From: an uncultured Sphingobacteriaceae bacterium
GTDB taxonomy: Bacteria; Bacteroidota; Bacteroidia; Sphingobacteriales; Sphingobacteriaceae
Reading direction: 5' to 3'
Length of the DNA stretch: 64,000 nucleotides
Assembly: GCA_946480915.1 (NCBI GenBank)
Contig: CAMLLO010000014.1
Span: 47,506 to 111,505, forward strand
The notes under the pieces were generated by a model that was given only the letters and a program-made list of their open reading frames with translations, was not told where the DNA came from and did not search any database. Of the stretch, positions 19,052-27,780 are shown one piece after another; within the stretch, counting starts at the first letter, position 1; each line of letters opens with the position of its first letter. The translations under genes were made by a program, and so were the position numbers.

Positions 19052-19615
19052 TTAAATAGAGTCGAGATGTTTGCGCAGATTTGATCCTTTAGCTTTAAAG
19101 TTTTTAGGTGTTAGCCCCGTTATCTTTTTAAATTGAGAAGATAAATGAGCCACACTACTGTATCCATTTTTATAAGCGATTTCACTTAAACTAAGTTCGT
19201 CGTATATGAGCATTTCTTTGACCCGCTCAATTCGTTGGTTTATAAGAAACTTTTCTATTGTAATACCTTCTACTTCGGAAAAGAGATTACTTAATTGAGA
19301 ATAATCTTTGTTTAGTTGATGTGAGAGAACGTCCGAGAGTTTATGCTTTACTTTATCCTCTGAATGATGTACCTGAGATATAATAATATTCTTTATCTTT
19401 TCAATCGTTTTCTGCTTTTGATCGTCAAGTAGTTCAAATCCCAGCTCATTTAATTCATTACTTAAGGTGATGCTTTGTTCTTTTGTAAGACTATCCTTTA
19501 GAATAACTTCGCCTAGCTGGATATGTAAAGGTTCAATGCCGTTCTGCTTCAACTGATTTTCAACAGCTGAAATACAGCGTCTGCAAACCATGTTTTTTAT
19601 ATAAAGCTTTTGCAT
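19052..19615 (-). CDS. AraC-type regulator with N-terminal HMA-like domain
   Basis: 187 residues. Residues 1-70 resemble a heavy-metal-associated (HMA/CopZ-like) fold with the motif NMVCRRC (CxxC at positions 11 and 14). Residues 85-187 form an AraC/XylS helix-turn-helix pair (LSLSEIAYKNGYSSVAHLSSQFKKITGLTPKNFK). This fusion is frequent in Bacteroidota and is annotated as AraC family regulator; metal or thiol sensing by the CxxC is plausible but unproven. Only 12 bases separate its start from the stop of the amt gene upstream on the same strand, so the two are probably co-transcribed. Confidence 0.85.
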   Translation of the reverse strand: MQKLYIKNMVCRRCISAVENQLKQNGIEPLHIQLGEVILKDSLTKEQSITLSNELNELGFELLDDQKQKTIEKIKNIIISQVHHSEDKVKHKLSDVLSHQLNKDYSQLSNLFSEVEGITIEKFLINQRIERVKEMLIYDELSLSEIAYKNGYSSVAHLSSQFKKITGLTPKNFKAKGSNLRKHLDSI

Positions 19616-19627
19616 CAGTATTTATAT

Positions 19628-20944
19628 TTATAGCTTCTCGCCATGCTGGCTCAAATCTAAGCCGATACGTTCTTCTTCGCCAGACACCCTTAGCGGAGAA
19701 ATCATATCAGTGATTTTCAGCAATAGTAATGAGCCGAAAAAAGCAAAAATTGAAACACAGATTAAAGCAAGTGTCTGCACTGCGAATAACCTGAATTCTC
19801 CAAAGATAAGTCCATTTACTGTTACTACGTCAGGATTAATTGCTTTGGATGCAAAAACACCCGTTAACAGCATGCCAACCATACCACCCACACCATGGCA
19901 GGGAAATACATCAAGGGTATCGTCGATTGATGTTCTGGTGCGCCAATCTACAACAACATTGCTTACAAGAGATGAAATGATGCCTATTGCCAGCGAGTGA
20001 GGGATGGTAACAAACCCAGCCGCCGGAGTAATTGCTACGAGGCCAACCACGGCTCCAATACATGTGCCCATGGCGGAAGGTTTCCGACCTTTAAATGCAT
20101 CGAAGAAGATCCATGCCAAGGCTGCTGCCGATGATGATGCCATCGTAGTGCTTAAAGCGATTACCGAAAGCTTTCCCGATCCAAAAGCCGATCCCGCATT
20201 AAATCCAAACCAGCCAAACCAAAGTAAGCCGGTTCCTAGTAATACATAAGTGATTCTGGCGGGATTGTGATTTGGTTCATTTCGGCGTTTTAAATAAAGT
20301 GCAGAAGCTAGTGCCGCCCATCCGGCAGACATATGAACCACTGTTCCTCCTGCAAAATCTAACACCCCTAATTTTGCTAAAATGCCGTCCGGATGCCAGG
20401 TAGCATGTGCAAGTGGTGCATATATAAAAATGAAGAACAGACAAATAAAGAGTACATAGGAAATAAATCTGATTCGTTCCGCAAAAGCACCTGTGATTAA
20501 AGCAGGCGTGATAATAGCAAACTTTAACTGGTACATAGCAAATAAGGCAAAGGGGATAGTGGGCGCTAATTCCCACGGTGCTCCGTCGATCACGCCGTTC
20601 ATCATAAAAAAGTCAAGTGGATTTCCAATAAAACCACCAAAACTCTTTCCAAAAACCAGGCTGAAGCCAAAAACAAACCAAATTACAGTGATCACCGCCA
20701 GGCATATATAGCTCTGAAGCATGGTCGAAATCACATTTTTTTTGTTAACCATTCCTCCATAAAAGAAAGCAAGTCCAGGAGTCATAATAAATACAAGAGC
20801 GGTTGCTGTTAGCATCCAGGCCGTATCGGTAGAACTTATACCCCCATACTGAATTTCTGATTTAGGGATTGATGGGAAAAAGAAACATAAACTTAAAATA
20901 ACCAGAAGGAAAAGGAAGGGAATCTTATATAATTTTTTTGACAT
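19628..20944 (-). CDS. amt: Ammonium transporter Amt
   Basis: Trimeric inner-membrane ammonium channel of 438 residues. It has an N-terminal membrane segment or signal, then eleven helices. Landmarks: the FYGGMVNKKNVISTM stretch, the two pore histidines in GGTVVHMSAGWAAL and DVFPCHGVGGMVG, and the WFGWFGFNAGSAF motif. The C-terminal tail GEEERIGLDLSQHGEKL is the usual regulatory helix that contacts P-II proteins. No glnK/P-II gene is adjacent, which is unusual; an HMA-AraC gene follows instead. A TATATTTG promoter box lies upstream. Confidence 0.95.
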   Translation of the reverse strand: MSKKLYKIPFLFLLVILSLCFFFPSIPKSEIQYGGISSTDTAWMLTATALVFIMTPGLAFFYGGMVNKKNVISTMLQSYICLAVITVIWFVFGFSLVFGKSFGGFIGNPLDFFMMNGVIDGAPWELAPTIPFALFAMYQLKFAIITPALITGAFAERIRFISYVLFICLFFIFIYAPLAHATWHPDGILAKLGVLDFAGGTVVHMSAGWAALASALYLKRRNEPNHNPARITYVLLGTGLLWFGWFGFNAGSAFGSGKLSVIALSTTMASSSAAALAWIFFDAFKGRKPSAMGTCIGAVVGLVAITPAAGFVTIPHSLAIGIISSLVSNVVVDWRTRTSIDDTLDVFPCHGVGGMVGMLLTGVFASKAINPDVVTVNGLIFGEFRLFAVQTLALICVSIFAFFGSLLLLKITDMISPLRVSGEEERIGLDLSQHGEKL

Positions 20945-20966
20945 TTGTTGGTGTTGATTCGGGCGG

Positions 20967-20974
20967 CAAATATA
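20967..20974 (-). promoter_or_regulatory. -7 promoter box for amt
   Basis: TATATTTG on the minus strand, 22 bases before the ATG. A TTTCG about 20 bases further upstream may serve as the -33 element. Confidence 0.5.
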
Positions 20975-21058
20975 TTTTAAATAATAGGAATTAGCGAAAT
21001 CAAAAAGTTTAATCGCTCTGGTTTTTCAGCAAACCATCAGATTTAATCCCTGCGCCGC

Positions 21059-21898
21059 CTATTCAAAAATAATCGTTCTGTTGCCCGAAATGAAAACGCG
21101 GTCTTGAAATACCAGTCGCATTGCCTTACTTAAAACCGATTTTTCTATCTCTTTCCCTGCTATCACCATTTCATGAGGTCCGAATGTATGATTTACAGGA
21201 ATTGTTTGTTGTACAATAATTGGCCCTTCATCTAAATCATTGGTCACAAAATGTGCCGTTGCTCCTAACAATTTTACACCTCTTTCATATGCTTGCCGGT
21301 ATGGATTGGCTCCAATAAAAGCGGGTAAAAATGAATGATGGATATTGATGATCTTATTTGTAAAGTGTTCGACAAAGTTGGGAGATAAAATCCTCATAAA
21401 CTTTGCCAATACGATATAATCTAAATCATAGCCACTTAAAGTTTGAATCAGTTCTTTCTCAAATTCTTCCTTAGATCTATTTTCATGCGATATGTAATGA
21501 AAGGGAATATCGAATCGCTCAGTAAATGATTGAAGAATATTGTAATTCCCCGCCACGCAGCAAACCCGGGCGTCTAGGGTATTGAAGAAATGTCGCACAA
21601 GTGCATCACCAAGACAATGATATTCTTTTGTAACAAGTACTGCAATCCGTTTCTCGGTTTTGGGATTGATGCTTAATTGGGCCTGCTCGGGCAATCCTTC
21701 TAAAAGCTCATTTCGAAGTTTATCCTCATTGAATATTTCTCCAGAAAGTTCTATGCGCGCAAAAAAGCGATTGCCCGCTTCGTCAACAAATTCACGCATT
21801 GCAGTAATATTTAGATCGTGTTGGGCTAAAACTTTTGTAATTAAAGCTACAAGTCCTACTTCGTCCTTACAGTGAATAAGGATTAATGATTTCTTCAT
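21059..21898 (-). CDS. purU: Formyltetrahydrofolate deformylase PurU
   Basis: Hydrolyses 10-formyl-THF to THF and formate, balancing one-carbon pools and feeding purine synthesis. 279 residues from ATG 21898 (MKKSLILIHCKDE). The reading frame is open 27 residues further upstream, but that stretch is non-family and lies over the promoter box. N-terminal ACT domain (about 1-80, KDEVGLVALITKVLAQHDLNI), C-terminal formyltransferase fold with NIHHSFLPAFIGANPY (catalytic His and Asn region), and the Asp motif DLDEGPII near residue 223. Confidence 0.94.
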   Translation of the reverse strand: MKKSLILIHCKDEVGLVALITKVLAQHDLNITAMREFVDEAGNRFFARIELSGEIFNEDKLRNELLEGLPEQAQLSINPKTEKRIAVLVTKEYHCLGDALVRHFFNTLDARVCCVAGNYNILQSFTERFDIPFHYISHENRSKEEFEKELIQTLSGYDLDYIVLAKFMRILSPNFVEHFTNKIINIHHSFLPAFIGANPYRQAYERGVKLLGATAHFVTNDLDEGPIIVQQTIPVNHTFGPHEMVIAGKEIEKSVLSKAMRLVFQDRVFISGNRTIIFE

Positions 21899-21901
21899 GA
21901 A

Positions 21902-21909
21902 CAAAGATA
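21902..21909 (-). promoter_or_regulatory. -7 promoter box for purU, very close to the start codon
   Basis: TATCTTTG on the minus strand ends 3 bases before the ATG at 21898. Transcription would begin at or next to the start codon, suggesting a leaderless mRNA if the box is real. Confidence 0.4.
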
Positions 21910-22034
21910 TTTCATTTTTAGCTTTCAAGAAATAATTAGTTGATCTGCTGTTATGTATCCGCTTTTTCTTTTTAAGCAAAACAGTTTGTCATAACTGGTG
22001 TTACAAAGGTAAAATCACTTAAATAATTTAAATC

Positions 22035-22346
22035 ATGAAAAAGCTAATCTATACACTTACAGCAGTTATTTTGTTGGGTTTATCGACGAATACGTCAGTT
22101 GCGGCTGATAAAACATCGCCTAAAGAACTAACGGAACAGCAACAAGCTCAATTGCAACAGGTTCAACGCAGAGTTGAAGAGATAAAAGCAATGGACAAAT
22201 CAGACCTGACCCGTCAGGAGCGTAAAGAATTAAAAAAAGAGTTAAGAGAAATGAAATCTCAGGCTCAGGCTATAACTAGCGGTGGTGTTTATCTTTCTGT
22301 TGGAGCTATCATTATCATTATTTTGTTATTGATTCTTATACTATAA
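22035..22346 (+). CDS. Small exported protein with C-terminal membrane anchor
   Basis: 103 residues: signal peptide (cleavage near VAA/DKT, residue 24), a charged, Gln- and Lys/Glu-rich helical middle (about 28-80, likely coiled coil) and a C-terminal hydrophobic end SVGAIIIIILLLILIL. I recognise the layout as a recurrent unnamed Bacteroidota family, but no function is known. The next gene follows after 15 bases on the same strand and the pair ends at a strong terminator. Confidence 0.7.
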   Translation: MKKLIYTLTAVILLGLSTNTSVAADKTSPKELTEQQQAQLQQVQRRVEEIKAMDKSDLTRQERKELKKELREMKSQAQAITSGGVYLSVGAIIIIILLLILIL

Positions 22347-22361
22347 TAAAATCCGTCTACC

Positions 22362-22643
22362 ATGAACGCATCAGGACAAACCCACGACCATAATAAAATT
22401 CGGAAATGGGCCGAAGAGCGTGGAGGTATTCCTACAAAAATAAAAGATACCGGAAGAGCTGATGACGAGGGAGTGTTAAGAATTCATTTTCCGAAGAACA
22501 GCGATAATAATGACCGGTTTGAAGAGATTAGTTGGGAAGATTTTTTTGAAAACTTCGATGAAAATAAATTGGAGTTTCTTTATCAGGATAAAAAGGCCGA
22601 TGGAGAAACAAGCACCTTCCATAAATTCATTGAAAGGAAATAA
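22362..22643 (+). CDS. Small conserved hypothetical protein, 93 residues
   Basis: Soluble and charged: starts MNASGQTHDHNKIRKWAEERGG, then DTGRADDEGVLRIHFPK and an acidic ISWEDFFENFDENKLEFLYQD. It resembles a widespread short Bacteroidota family often named only by similarity to glucan-branching enzyme pieces; it has no such catalytic domain. Role unknown. It is the second gene of a two-gene unit with the membrane-anchored protein before it. Confidence 0.75.
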   Translation: MNASGQTHDHNKIRKWAEERGGIPTKIKDTGRADDEGVLRIHFPKNSDNNDRFEEISWEDFFENFDENKLEFLYQDKKADGETSTFHKFIERK

Positions 22644-22650
22644 TTTAAAT

Positions 22651-22679
22651 AAAAAGGCTGCTTTAGGGCAGCTTTTTTA
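22651..22679 (+). terminator. Rho-independent terminator
   Basis: AAAAAGGCTGC, loop TTTAGG, GCAGC and a T run. It closes the two-gene unit at 22035-22643. Confidence 0.85.
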
Positions 22680-22758
22680 TTGAGTTAAACATCGAGGATT
22701 GCTTCCTGTAATCTATTCTGATTGTCTGTCGGCCTAATAGACAGAGATATTACATAAT

Positions 22759-23520
22759 TTACTGGTTTGTGTCTTGCCCCGGATTTTGGTAAGACGACAG
22801 TATTTTTTTTAAATCATCCGGCGTATCAACAGCCTGATTTTCAATGTCTGTTATTGCTACTTTGATTCTATATCCATTTTCAATCCAGCGTAGTTGCTCT
22901 AAGGCTTCGGCTTTTTCCAAACTTGATACCGCCAGCTTTGTGATAGTTTTCAGAATGCCTATCCTATAGCCGTATATTCCAATATGCTTGTAAAATGTAT
23001 GCGAATCAATCCAGTGCTGAAGTTCAATATTTCGAAGATAGGGGATCGCTGTCCTACTAAAGTAGATAGCCTCAGAATTTGAATTAAGGATCACTTTAGG
23101 AGAATTCGGATTGTGTAATTCTTCGCTTGTATTGATTTTCTTTACCAGCGTAGCCAGCTCTGTGCCTTCCGACTCGAAGCAAGTGCATAGCATATCAATT
23201 TGTTTAGGATCTATAAATGGCTCATCACCCTGAATGTTAATCAATATATCGAAGCCAGGGAGCTTTTCAGCTACTTCCGCACATCTGTCCGTACCGCTTT
23301 GATGATCCGCTGATGTAAGAATTGCACGACCGCCAAAAGCTCTTACATGCAAGAGAATGCGTTCGTCATCTGTTGCTACAACAACTTCATCTAATTTAGC
23401 CGACTGTAGGGCTTGTTCATATACTAACTGTATCATGGTTTTGCCATTGATATCTATCAATGGTTTACCAGGAAATCGGGTCGAGGCATATCGGGCAGGA
23501 ATAATTCCAAGAATGCGCAT
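22759..23520 (-). CDS. kdsB: 3-deoxy-manno-octulosonate cytidylyltransferase KdsB
   Basis: Transfers CMP from CTP to Kdo, activating it for lipopolysaccharide inner core. 253 residues, the family length. Motifs: IIPARYASTRFPGKPL near 6-21 (nucleotide binding), VVATDDERI near 47, NIQGDEPFI near 95 (catalytic aspartate) and the KHIGIYGYR motif near 180. It follows the deoxynucleoside kinase gene by 14 bases, likely as an operon. Confidence 0.96.
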   Translation of the reverse strand: MRILGIIPARYASTRFPGKPLIDINGKTMIQLVYEQALQSAKLDEVVVATDDERILLHVRAFGGRAILTSADHQSGTDRCAEVAEKLPGFDILINIQGDEPFIDPKQIDMLCTCFESEGTELATLVKKINTSEELHNPNSPKVILNSNSEAIYFSRTAIPYLRNIELQHWIDSHTFYKHIGIYGYRIGILKTITKLAVSSLEKAEALEQLRWIENGYRIKVAITDIENQAVDTPDDLKKILSSYQNPGQDTNQ

Positions 23521-23534
23521 TTTTTTTCTTTAAA

Positions 23535-24149
23535 TTAAAACAGTCCGTTTGTTTCTCGCTGAACTTTTTCAATGATTGCACCTAAATCTTCCGGTTTATT
23601 CGCAAAATCCAGACTGTCTTTATCAAGAATTAATAGTTTGCCTTCTTTATATCCATTAATCCACTTCTGGTATTTATCGTTTAGTTTAGAAAGATAATCT
23701 AAGCGAATCCCTGCTTCATACTCACGGCCTCTGCGTTGAATATTATTCACTAAAGTTGGCACAGATGCTTTAAGATAAATAAGCAGGTCTGGTGGTTTGA
23801 TAAAAGAAGTCATATTATCAAAAATAGCCCTGTAGTTTTCATAGTCGCGGGATGTCATCAATCCCATATCATGCAAATTCTCTGCAAAGATGTAAGCATC
23901 CTCGTAAATGGTTCTGTCTTGCACAATATTGTGAGAGGCTGTCTGGATTTCGCGAATTTGTTGAAAACGACTGTTGAGGAAATAGATCTGAAGATTGAAG
24001 CTCCAGCGCTTCATGTCATTATAAAAATCCTCGAGGTAGGGATTATTGTCGATGGCTTCGTATTGAGCCTCCCAGGCAAGGTGTTTTGATAATAATTCCG
24101 TTAAGGTAGTTTTTCCGGCTCCTATATTTCCTACAATGGCGATGTGCAT
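23535..24149 (-). CDS. Deoxynucleoside kinase
   Basis: Phosphorylates deoxynucleosides (deoxyadenosine/deoxycytidine-type) with ATP for nucleotide salvage; 204 residues. P-loop GNIGAGKTTLTELL at 7-20; the ERS-like motif appears as QDRTIYEDAYIFA near 78-90; the lid region LKASVPTLVNNIQRRGREYE near 127-146. Whether dA, dC or dG is the main substrate cannot be told. Upstream of kdsB and probably co-transcribed. Confidence 0.92.
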   Translation of the reverse strand: MHIAIVGNIGAGKTTLTELLSKHLAWEAQYEAIDNNPYLEDFYNDMKRWSFNLQIYFLNSRFQQIREIQTASHNIVQDRTIYEDAYIFAENLHDMGLMTSRDYENYRAIFDNMTSFIKPPDLLIYLKASVPTLVNNIQRRGREYEAGIRLDYLSKLNDKYQKWINGYKEGKLLILDKDSLDFANKPEDLGAIIEKVQRETNGLF

Positions 24150-24193
24150 CCTATAAATGTATAATTCAAATTTGAAATTCGAAAGGCTAGCGG

Positions 24194-25189
24194 TTAAAAA
24201 CTTTTGAACCCAATTAGTTCACGTACCTCTTTAATAGTTTTTAAAGCACTCATATTTGCTTTATCTGCACCATACCTGGAAACCTCACGTAAGTAAGCAG
24301 TATTTGCGGCTATGTCGTTTATTCGCTCGCGGACGGGCTCTGTAGCTATTATCATATCTTCTGCCAGCTGCTTTTTTAAATCGCCGTAACGAATCTGACA
24401 GGTATTATATAGATCATTGAAGTGATCGAATGTTTCTTGCGATGATACCACCTTCATTAAATCAAATAAATTCTGGATAGCATCCGGCTTTTCTGAATTT
24501 TGCTCAGTCGGTCCGCTATCAGTCACAGCACGCATCACCTTTTTACGAATAACTTCCGGACTATCAGATAAATATACAGCATTCGCTTCACCTTCAGATT
24601 TTCCCATTTTTCCTTTGCCATCCAGGCCTGGAATCTTTACCAGTTTTTGAGTGAAATTAAAAGCATAAGGCTCAGGGAAATATTCGGTATTGTACATCCT
24701 GTTAAAGCGGTTTCCAAAGGTTCTGGCCATCTCAAGGTGTTGCTCCTGATCTTTACCTACCGGCACTTTTGTTGCTTTGTGAATTAGAATATCTGCGGCC
24801 ATAAGTACCGGGTAGGTGAGTAAACCGGCATTCACATTATCAGGCTGAGCTCTTACTTTATCTTTAAATGATGTACTTCTTTCCAATTCGCCCATATAAG
24901 CATTCATATTTAAGTACAGGTATAACTCCGCTATTGCGGGGATATCTGACTGCACGTAAATAGTAGCCTTTTCGGGATCGATACCTGCTGCTAAATATTC
25001 AATAAGAACCTGCCTTACGTTAGCATGCAAATTTTCGGGAGTAGGATGGGTGGTTAGCGAATGATAATCAGCAATAAAAAAAAAGCAATTATACTCATGC
25101 TGCATTTTAACGAAGTTTTGAACTGCTCCGTAATAATTTCCTAAATGTAATTTTCCGGTACTTCTAATACCGCTTACAACAGTTTCCAT
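24194..25189 (-). CDS. trpS: Tryptophanyl-tRNA synthetase
   Basis: Class I aminoacyl-tRNA synthetase charging tRNA-Trp; 331 residues, normal length for the bacterial enzyme. The HIGH-type motif reads KLHLGNYYG near residues 13-21 and the KMSKS-type loop KMGKSEG near 195. Other family stretches: FFIADYHSLT and VPVGKDQEQHLEMAR. Divergent from plsC, with a 40-base shared promoter region. Confidence 0.97.
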   Translation of the reverse strand: METVVSGIRSTGKLHLGNYYGAVQNFVKMQHEYNCFFFIADYHSLTTHPTPENLHANVRQVLIEYLAAGIDPEKATIYVQSDIPAIAELYLYLNMNAYMGELERSTSFKDKVRAQPDNVNAGLLTYPVLMAADILIHKATKVPVGKDQEQHLEMARTFGNRFNRMYNTEYFPEPYAFNFTQKLVKIPGLDGKGKMGKSEGEANAVYLSDSPEVIRKKVMRAVTDSGPTEQNSEKPDAIQNLFDLMKVVSSQETFDHFNDLYNTCQIRYGDLKKQLAEDMIIATEPVRERINDIAANTAYLREVSRYGADKANMSALKTIKEVRELIGFKSF

Positions 25190-25215
25190 ACATGGGCGAA
25201 AGTAAGGAATTTTTA

Positions 25216-25223
25216 TATTTTTG
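25216..25223 (+). promoter_or_regulatory. -7 promoter box for plsC-gatC
   Basis: TATTTTTG matches TAnnTTTG and ends 6 bases before the plsC ATG at 25230, implying a very short leader. No clear -33 element. Confidence 0.4.
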
Positions 25224-25229
25224 AGCCCA

Positions 25230-25967
25230 ATGAAGCTGATATTGAAAAAGTGCCACAGATTGGTGTACCTGACGGGGGTGGTTTTTTTCTTTGCGCTGCT
25301 ATACCCTTTTCTTTTTTTCTATTCCCGAAAGGTTTCGAGGTATGCAACATTAAACCACATACGTAGATTGTATGCTCATTTAAGTTCTGCATTAGCCGGC
25401 TTTGTATTTATATTTAGGAAGGAGACACCAATTGACTGGTCCAGAACCTACATAATCTGTTCAAATCACGCTTCGAACCTCGATATTCCTGCCATTACTT
25501 TAGCTGTTAAAACAAACTTTGCGTTCATGGGAAAACATGAGCTGCTTGATAATCATCTGTTAAAGCTTTTTTTCGAAACGATCGATATCCCATTAAACCG
25601 GGAAAGTAAAATGTCGGCTTTCAGGGCCTTTAAAAAAGGCGAGGAGTATCTAAAAAAAGGAATGAGCCTGGTTATTTTTCCAGAAGGCAAAATAGGAGAC
25701 GATTATCCGCCGGTACTAAACGACTTTAAAAACGGTCCATTTCGATTAGCTATTGAACAGCAAATTCCGATTATACCGGTTAGTATATTAAATGTTTGGA
25801 AGAAAATGTGGGATGATGGCTCAAAATATGGAACAAGACCGGGAATTTGCGATATTTGCATTCACCAACCGGTCGAAACCACTGGTTTAACTTTGGCTGA
25901 TAGCGAGGAGTTAAAAAACAAAATATATAAAATAATACACTCAGAACTGGAATATGAATATAGATAA
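25230..25967 (+). CDS. plsC: 1-acyl-sn-glycerol-3-phosphate acyltransferase
   Basis: Acylates lysophosphatidate to phosphatidate at the inner membrane. 245 residues from ATG 25230; TTG 25221 is an unlikely start. An N-terminal membrane segment (about 10-35), the catalytic HX4D motif in CSNHASNLDI near residue 80, the NRESKMSAF block near 125 and FPEGKIGDD near 150. This is the AGPAT/PlsC fold. The 3' end overlaps gatC by 14 bases, so the two are translationally coupled, although functionally unrelated. Confidence 0.93.
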   Translation: MKLILKKCHRLVYLTGVVFFFALLYPFLFFYSRKVSRYATLNHIRRLYAHLSSALAGFVFIFRKETPIDWSRTYIICSNHASNLDIPAITLAVKTNFAFMGKHELLDNHLLKLFFETIDIPLNRESKMSAFRAFKKGEEYLKKGMSLVIFPEGKIGDDYPPVLNDFKNGPFRLAIEQQIPIIPVSILNVWKKMWDDGSKYGTRPGICDICIHQPVETTGLTLADSEELKNKIYKIIHSELEYEYR

Positions 25968-26247
25968 CGACACGATTGCAAAAATGGCGCATCTGGCCAG
26001 ATTAGACGTTAATGTGAATGAGCAGGAATCGTTATTGAAAGACATGAACAACATTTTACATTTTATGGAAAAATTAAATGAGCTTGACACCAGCGAGGTG
26101 GAGCCTTTAATTTATCTAACCGACGAAGAGAATGTTTTTAGAGAAGATGAAGTACACCGAGAAATTACCCCGGCCGAGGCGTTAAAAAATGCGCCTATGC
26201 AAAACGGGTCGTATTTTCAGGTGGCTAAGGTGATTGATAAAGGATAG
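25954..26247 (+). CDS. gatC: Asp-tRNA(Asn)/Glu-tRNA(Gln) amidotransferase subunit GatC
   Basis: Small stabilising subunit of the GatCAB amidotransferase, 97 residues. The typical pattern IAKMAHLARLDVNVNEQE at the N-terminus, the DMNNILHFMEKLNELDTSEVEPL centre and the tail YFQVAKVI are seen. gatA and gatB are not in the window. Convergent with the thioesterase gene: the stop codons touch. Confidence 0.95.
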   Translation: MNIDNDTIAKMAHLARLDVNVNEQESLLKDMNNILHFMEKLNELDTSEVEPLIYLTDEENVFREDEVHREITPAEALKNAPMQNGSYFQVAKVIDKG

Positions 26248-26652
26248 TTATTTGTCCCTATCTTCATCATCAAACTGCTCTTCAATATATTTTATTCTTG
26301 TTTTACCATGAGGACTGGGTATCCCGTCCCGATCCATATTCACAAATACCATTTTATCAATTGTTAAAATGCTTTTTCTTGTGATTTTATTCCGTACTTC
26401 ACAGCATAAGGTAATGGAAGTGCGCCCAAAATGAGTTGCTGTTATACCCAACTCAATAATATCACCCTGTTTGGCCGAACTTACAAAATCTATTTGCGAG
26501 ATGTATTTTGTGACAACGCGCTCGTTTTCTAACTGTACGATGGCATAAATTGCGGCTTCTTCATCAATCCAACGTAGTAAACTACCTCCAAATAATGTGC
26601 CGTTAGGATTTAAATCTTCGGGTTTAACCCATTTTCGTGTATGGAAATTCAT
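26248..26652 (-). CDS. Acyl-CoA thioesterase (hotdog fold, YciA/BFIT-like)
   Basis: Hydrolyses acyl-CoA esters; 134 residues with one hotdog domain. The pattern VKPEDLNPNGTLFGGSLLRWIDEEAAIYA carries the catalytic Asn/Asp region of the acyl-CoA hydrolase family, followed by FVSSAKQGDIIELG and FGRTSITLCCEV. Its acyl chain preference cannot be read. Its ATG is divergent from the cobalamin adenosyltransferase gene. Confidence 0.9.
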   Translation of the reverse strand: MNFHTRKWVKPEDLNPNGTLFGGSLLRWIDEEAAIYAIVQLENERVVTKYISQIDFVSSAKQGDIIELGITATHFGRTSITLCCEVRNKITRKSILTIDKMVFVNMDRDGIPSPHGKTRIKYIEEQFDDEDRDK

Positions 26653-26790
26653 AAGCTTCGTTTGTTTAAATTTAAAAACTTAGACGATTATATTAGTGCA
26701 GAAAATGTAAAAGTCTAAATTGATATTAACAAACCGACATTTTTCAACAATCGGCCGAAATAAAAGCAATTTTATTACTTTAAAGCACTC

Positions 26791-27339
26791 ATGAAAATTT
26801 ATACTAAAACCGGCGATAAAGGGTTTACTTCTTTAATAGGAGGAGTTAGGGTTCCGAAATATCATCTGCGTATCGAGAGTTACGGCACTGTTGACGAGTT
26901 AAATTCTTATATCGGATTAATTCGTGATCAGGTTGTTTCTGATTCATATAAGCGTATATTAAAGGAGATACAAGACAGGCTATTTACAATAGGTTCGGTC
27001 TTGGCCTCTGATCCAGAAAAATCCCGGATGAAAGTTCCGGACTTAACACAAGAAGATATTGAATTACTTGAAGGAGAAATTGATTCAATGGATTCGGTTT
27101 TACCTCAATTAAAACATTTTATTTTACCCGGTGGCTCTACGGCAATATCCTGTTGTCATGTGGCAAGATGTATTTGTCGGAGGGCAGAACGAATAACGGT
27201 GCAACTTTCTGCCGAAAGTTTCGTAGATGAAAAAGTTGTGGTGTATTTGAATAGGTTAAGCGATTACTTATTCGTGTTAGCACGAAAATTGTGTTTTGAT
27301 GATGGAATTGAGGAAAATGTATGGATTCCTCGATTATAA
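26791..27339 (+). CDS. PduO-type cob(I)alamin adenosyltransferase
   Basis: Transfers the adenosyl group of ATP to cob(I)alamin, making coenzyme B12. 182 residues, helical bundle. The ATP site KIYTKTGDKGFTSLIGG at the N-terminus, RIESYGTVDELNSYIG near residue 30, and the C-terminal RLSDYLFVLAR are the PduO signature. It goes with the riboswitch-controlled receptor at 36.5 kb as part of a B12 salvage route. Single gene. Confidence 0.95.
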   Translation: MKIYTKTGDKGFTSLIGGVRVPKYHLRIESYGTVDELNSYIGLIRDQVVSDSYKRILKEIQDRLFTIGSVLASDPEKSRMKVPDLTQEDIELLEGEIDSMDSVLPQLKHFILPGGSTAISCCHVARCICRRAERITVQLSAESFVDEKVVVYLNRLSDYLFVLARKLCFDDGIEENVWIPRL

Positions 27340-27380
27340 AAGTTTGAAAAAAATATTTTAAATTCTTATAATTATTATTA

Positions 27381-27388
27381 TACTTTTG
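27381..27388 (+). promoter_or_regulatory. -7 promoter box for the DUF2795 gene
   Basis: TACTTTTG, a perfect TAnnTTTG, 33 bases before the start codon in an AT-rich stretch. Confidence 0.5.
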
Positions 27389-27421
27389 CGACAAAATTTA
27401 GAACTTAAAACTTAGAAATAT

Positions 27422-27643
27422 ATGTACTGGACATTAGAATTAGCCTCACACCTGGAAGACGCTCCATGGCCTGCAACAAAAGACGAATTAATTGATTACG
27501 GTATCCGTTCTGGGGCACCAGTGGAAGTTATCGAAAATCTTCAGGCTTTGGAAGATGACGGTGAGCCTTATGAGAATATAGAAGAAATTTGGCCTGATTA
27601 CCCCACAAAGGACGATTTTTTCTTTAATGAAGACGAATATTAA
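27422..27643 (+). CDS. DUF2795 family small acidic protein
   Basis: 73 residues, strongly acidic towards the end (DYPTKDDFFFNEDEY). The N-terminal YWTLELASHLEDAPWPATKDELIDYGIRSGAP pattern with the PAT and LIDYA-like stretch identifies DUF2795, common in Bacteroidota. The function is unknown. It has its own -7 box and its terminator overlaps the stop codon, so it is made as a single short mRNA, typical of an abundant small protein. Confidence 0.9.
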   Translation: MYWTLELASHLEDAPWPATKDELIDYGIRSGAPVEVIENLQALEDDGEPYENIEEIWPDYPTKDDFFFNEDEY

Positions 27644-27675
27644 AAAGCTTTGTCCCTTGACAGGGCTTTTTTTTT
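27643..27675 (+). terminator. Rho-independent terminator
   Basis: AAAAGCTTTGTC, loop CCTT, GACAGGGCTTTT (12 pairs with two G-U) and a T run. The stem starts in the last base of the stop codon. Confidence 0.85.
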
Positions 27676-27780
27676 GAAATAATATTTTAATTAATTTAAA
27701 CAAAAGTGCGTCCTCCGGTATTATTAGAGTATATATTGAAAATTAATAATTAATAATCAATCAAACCAAAACATAATACT

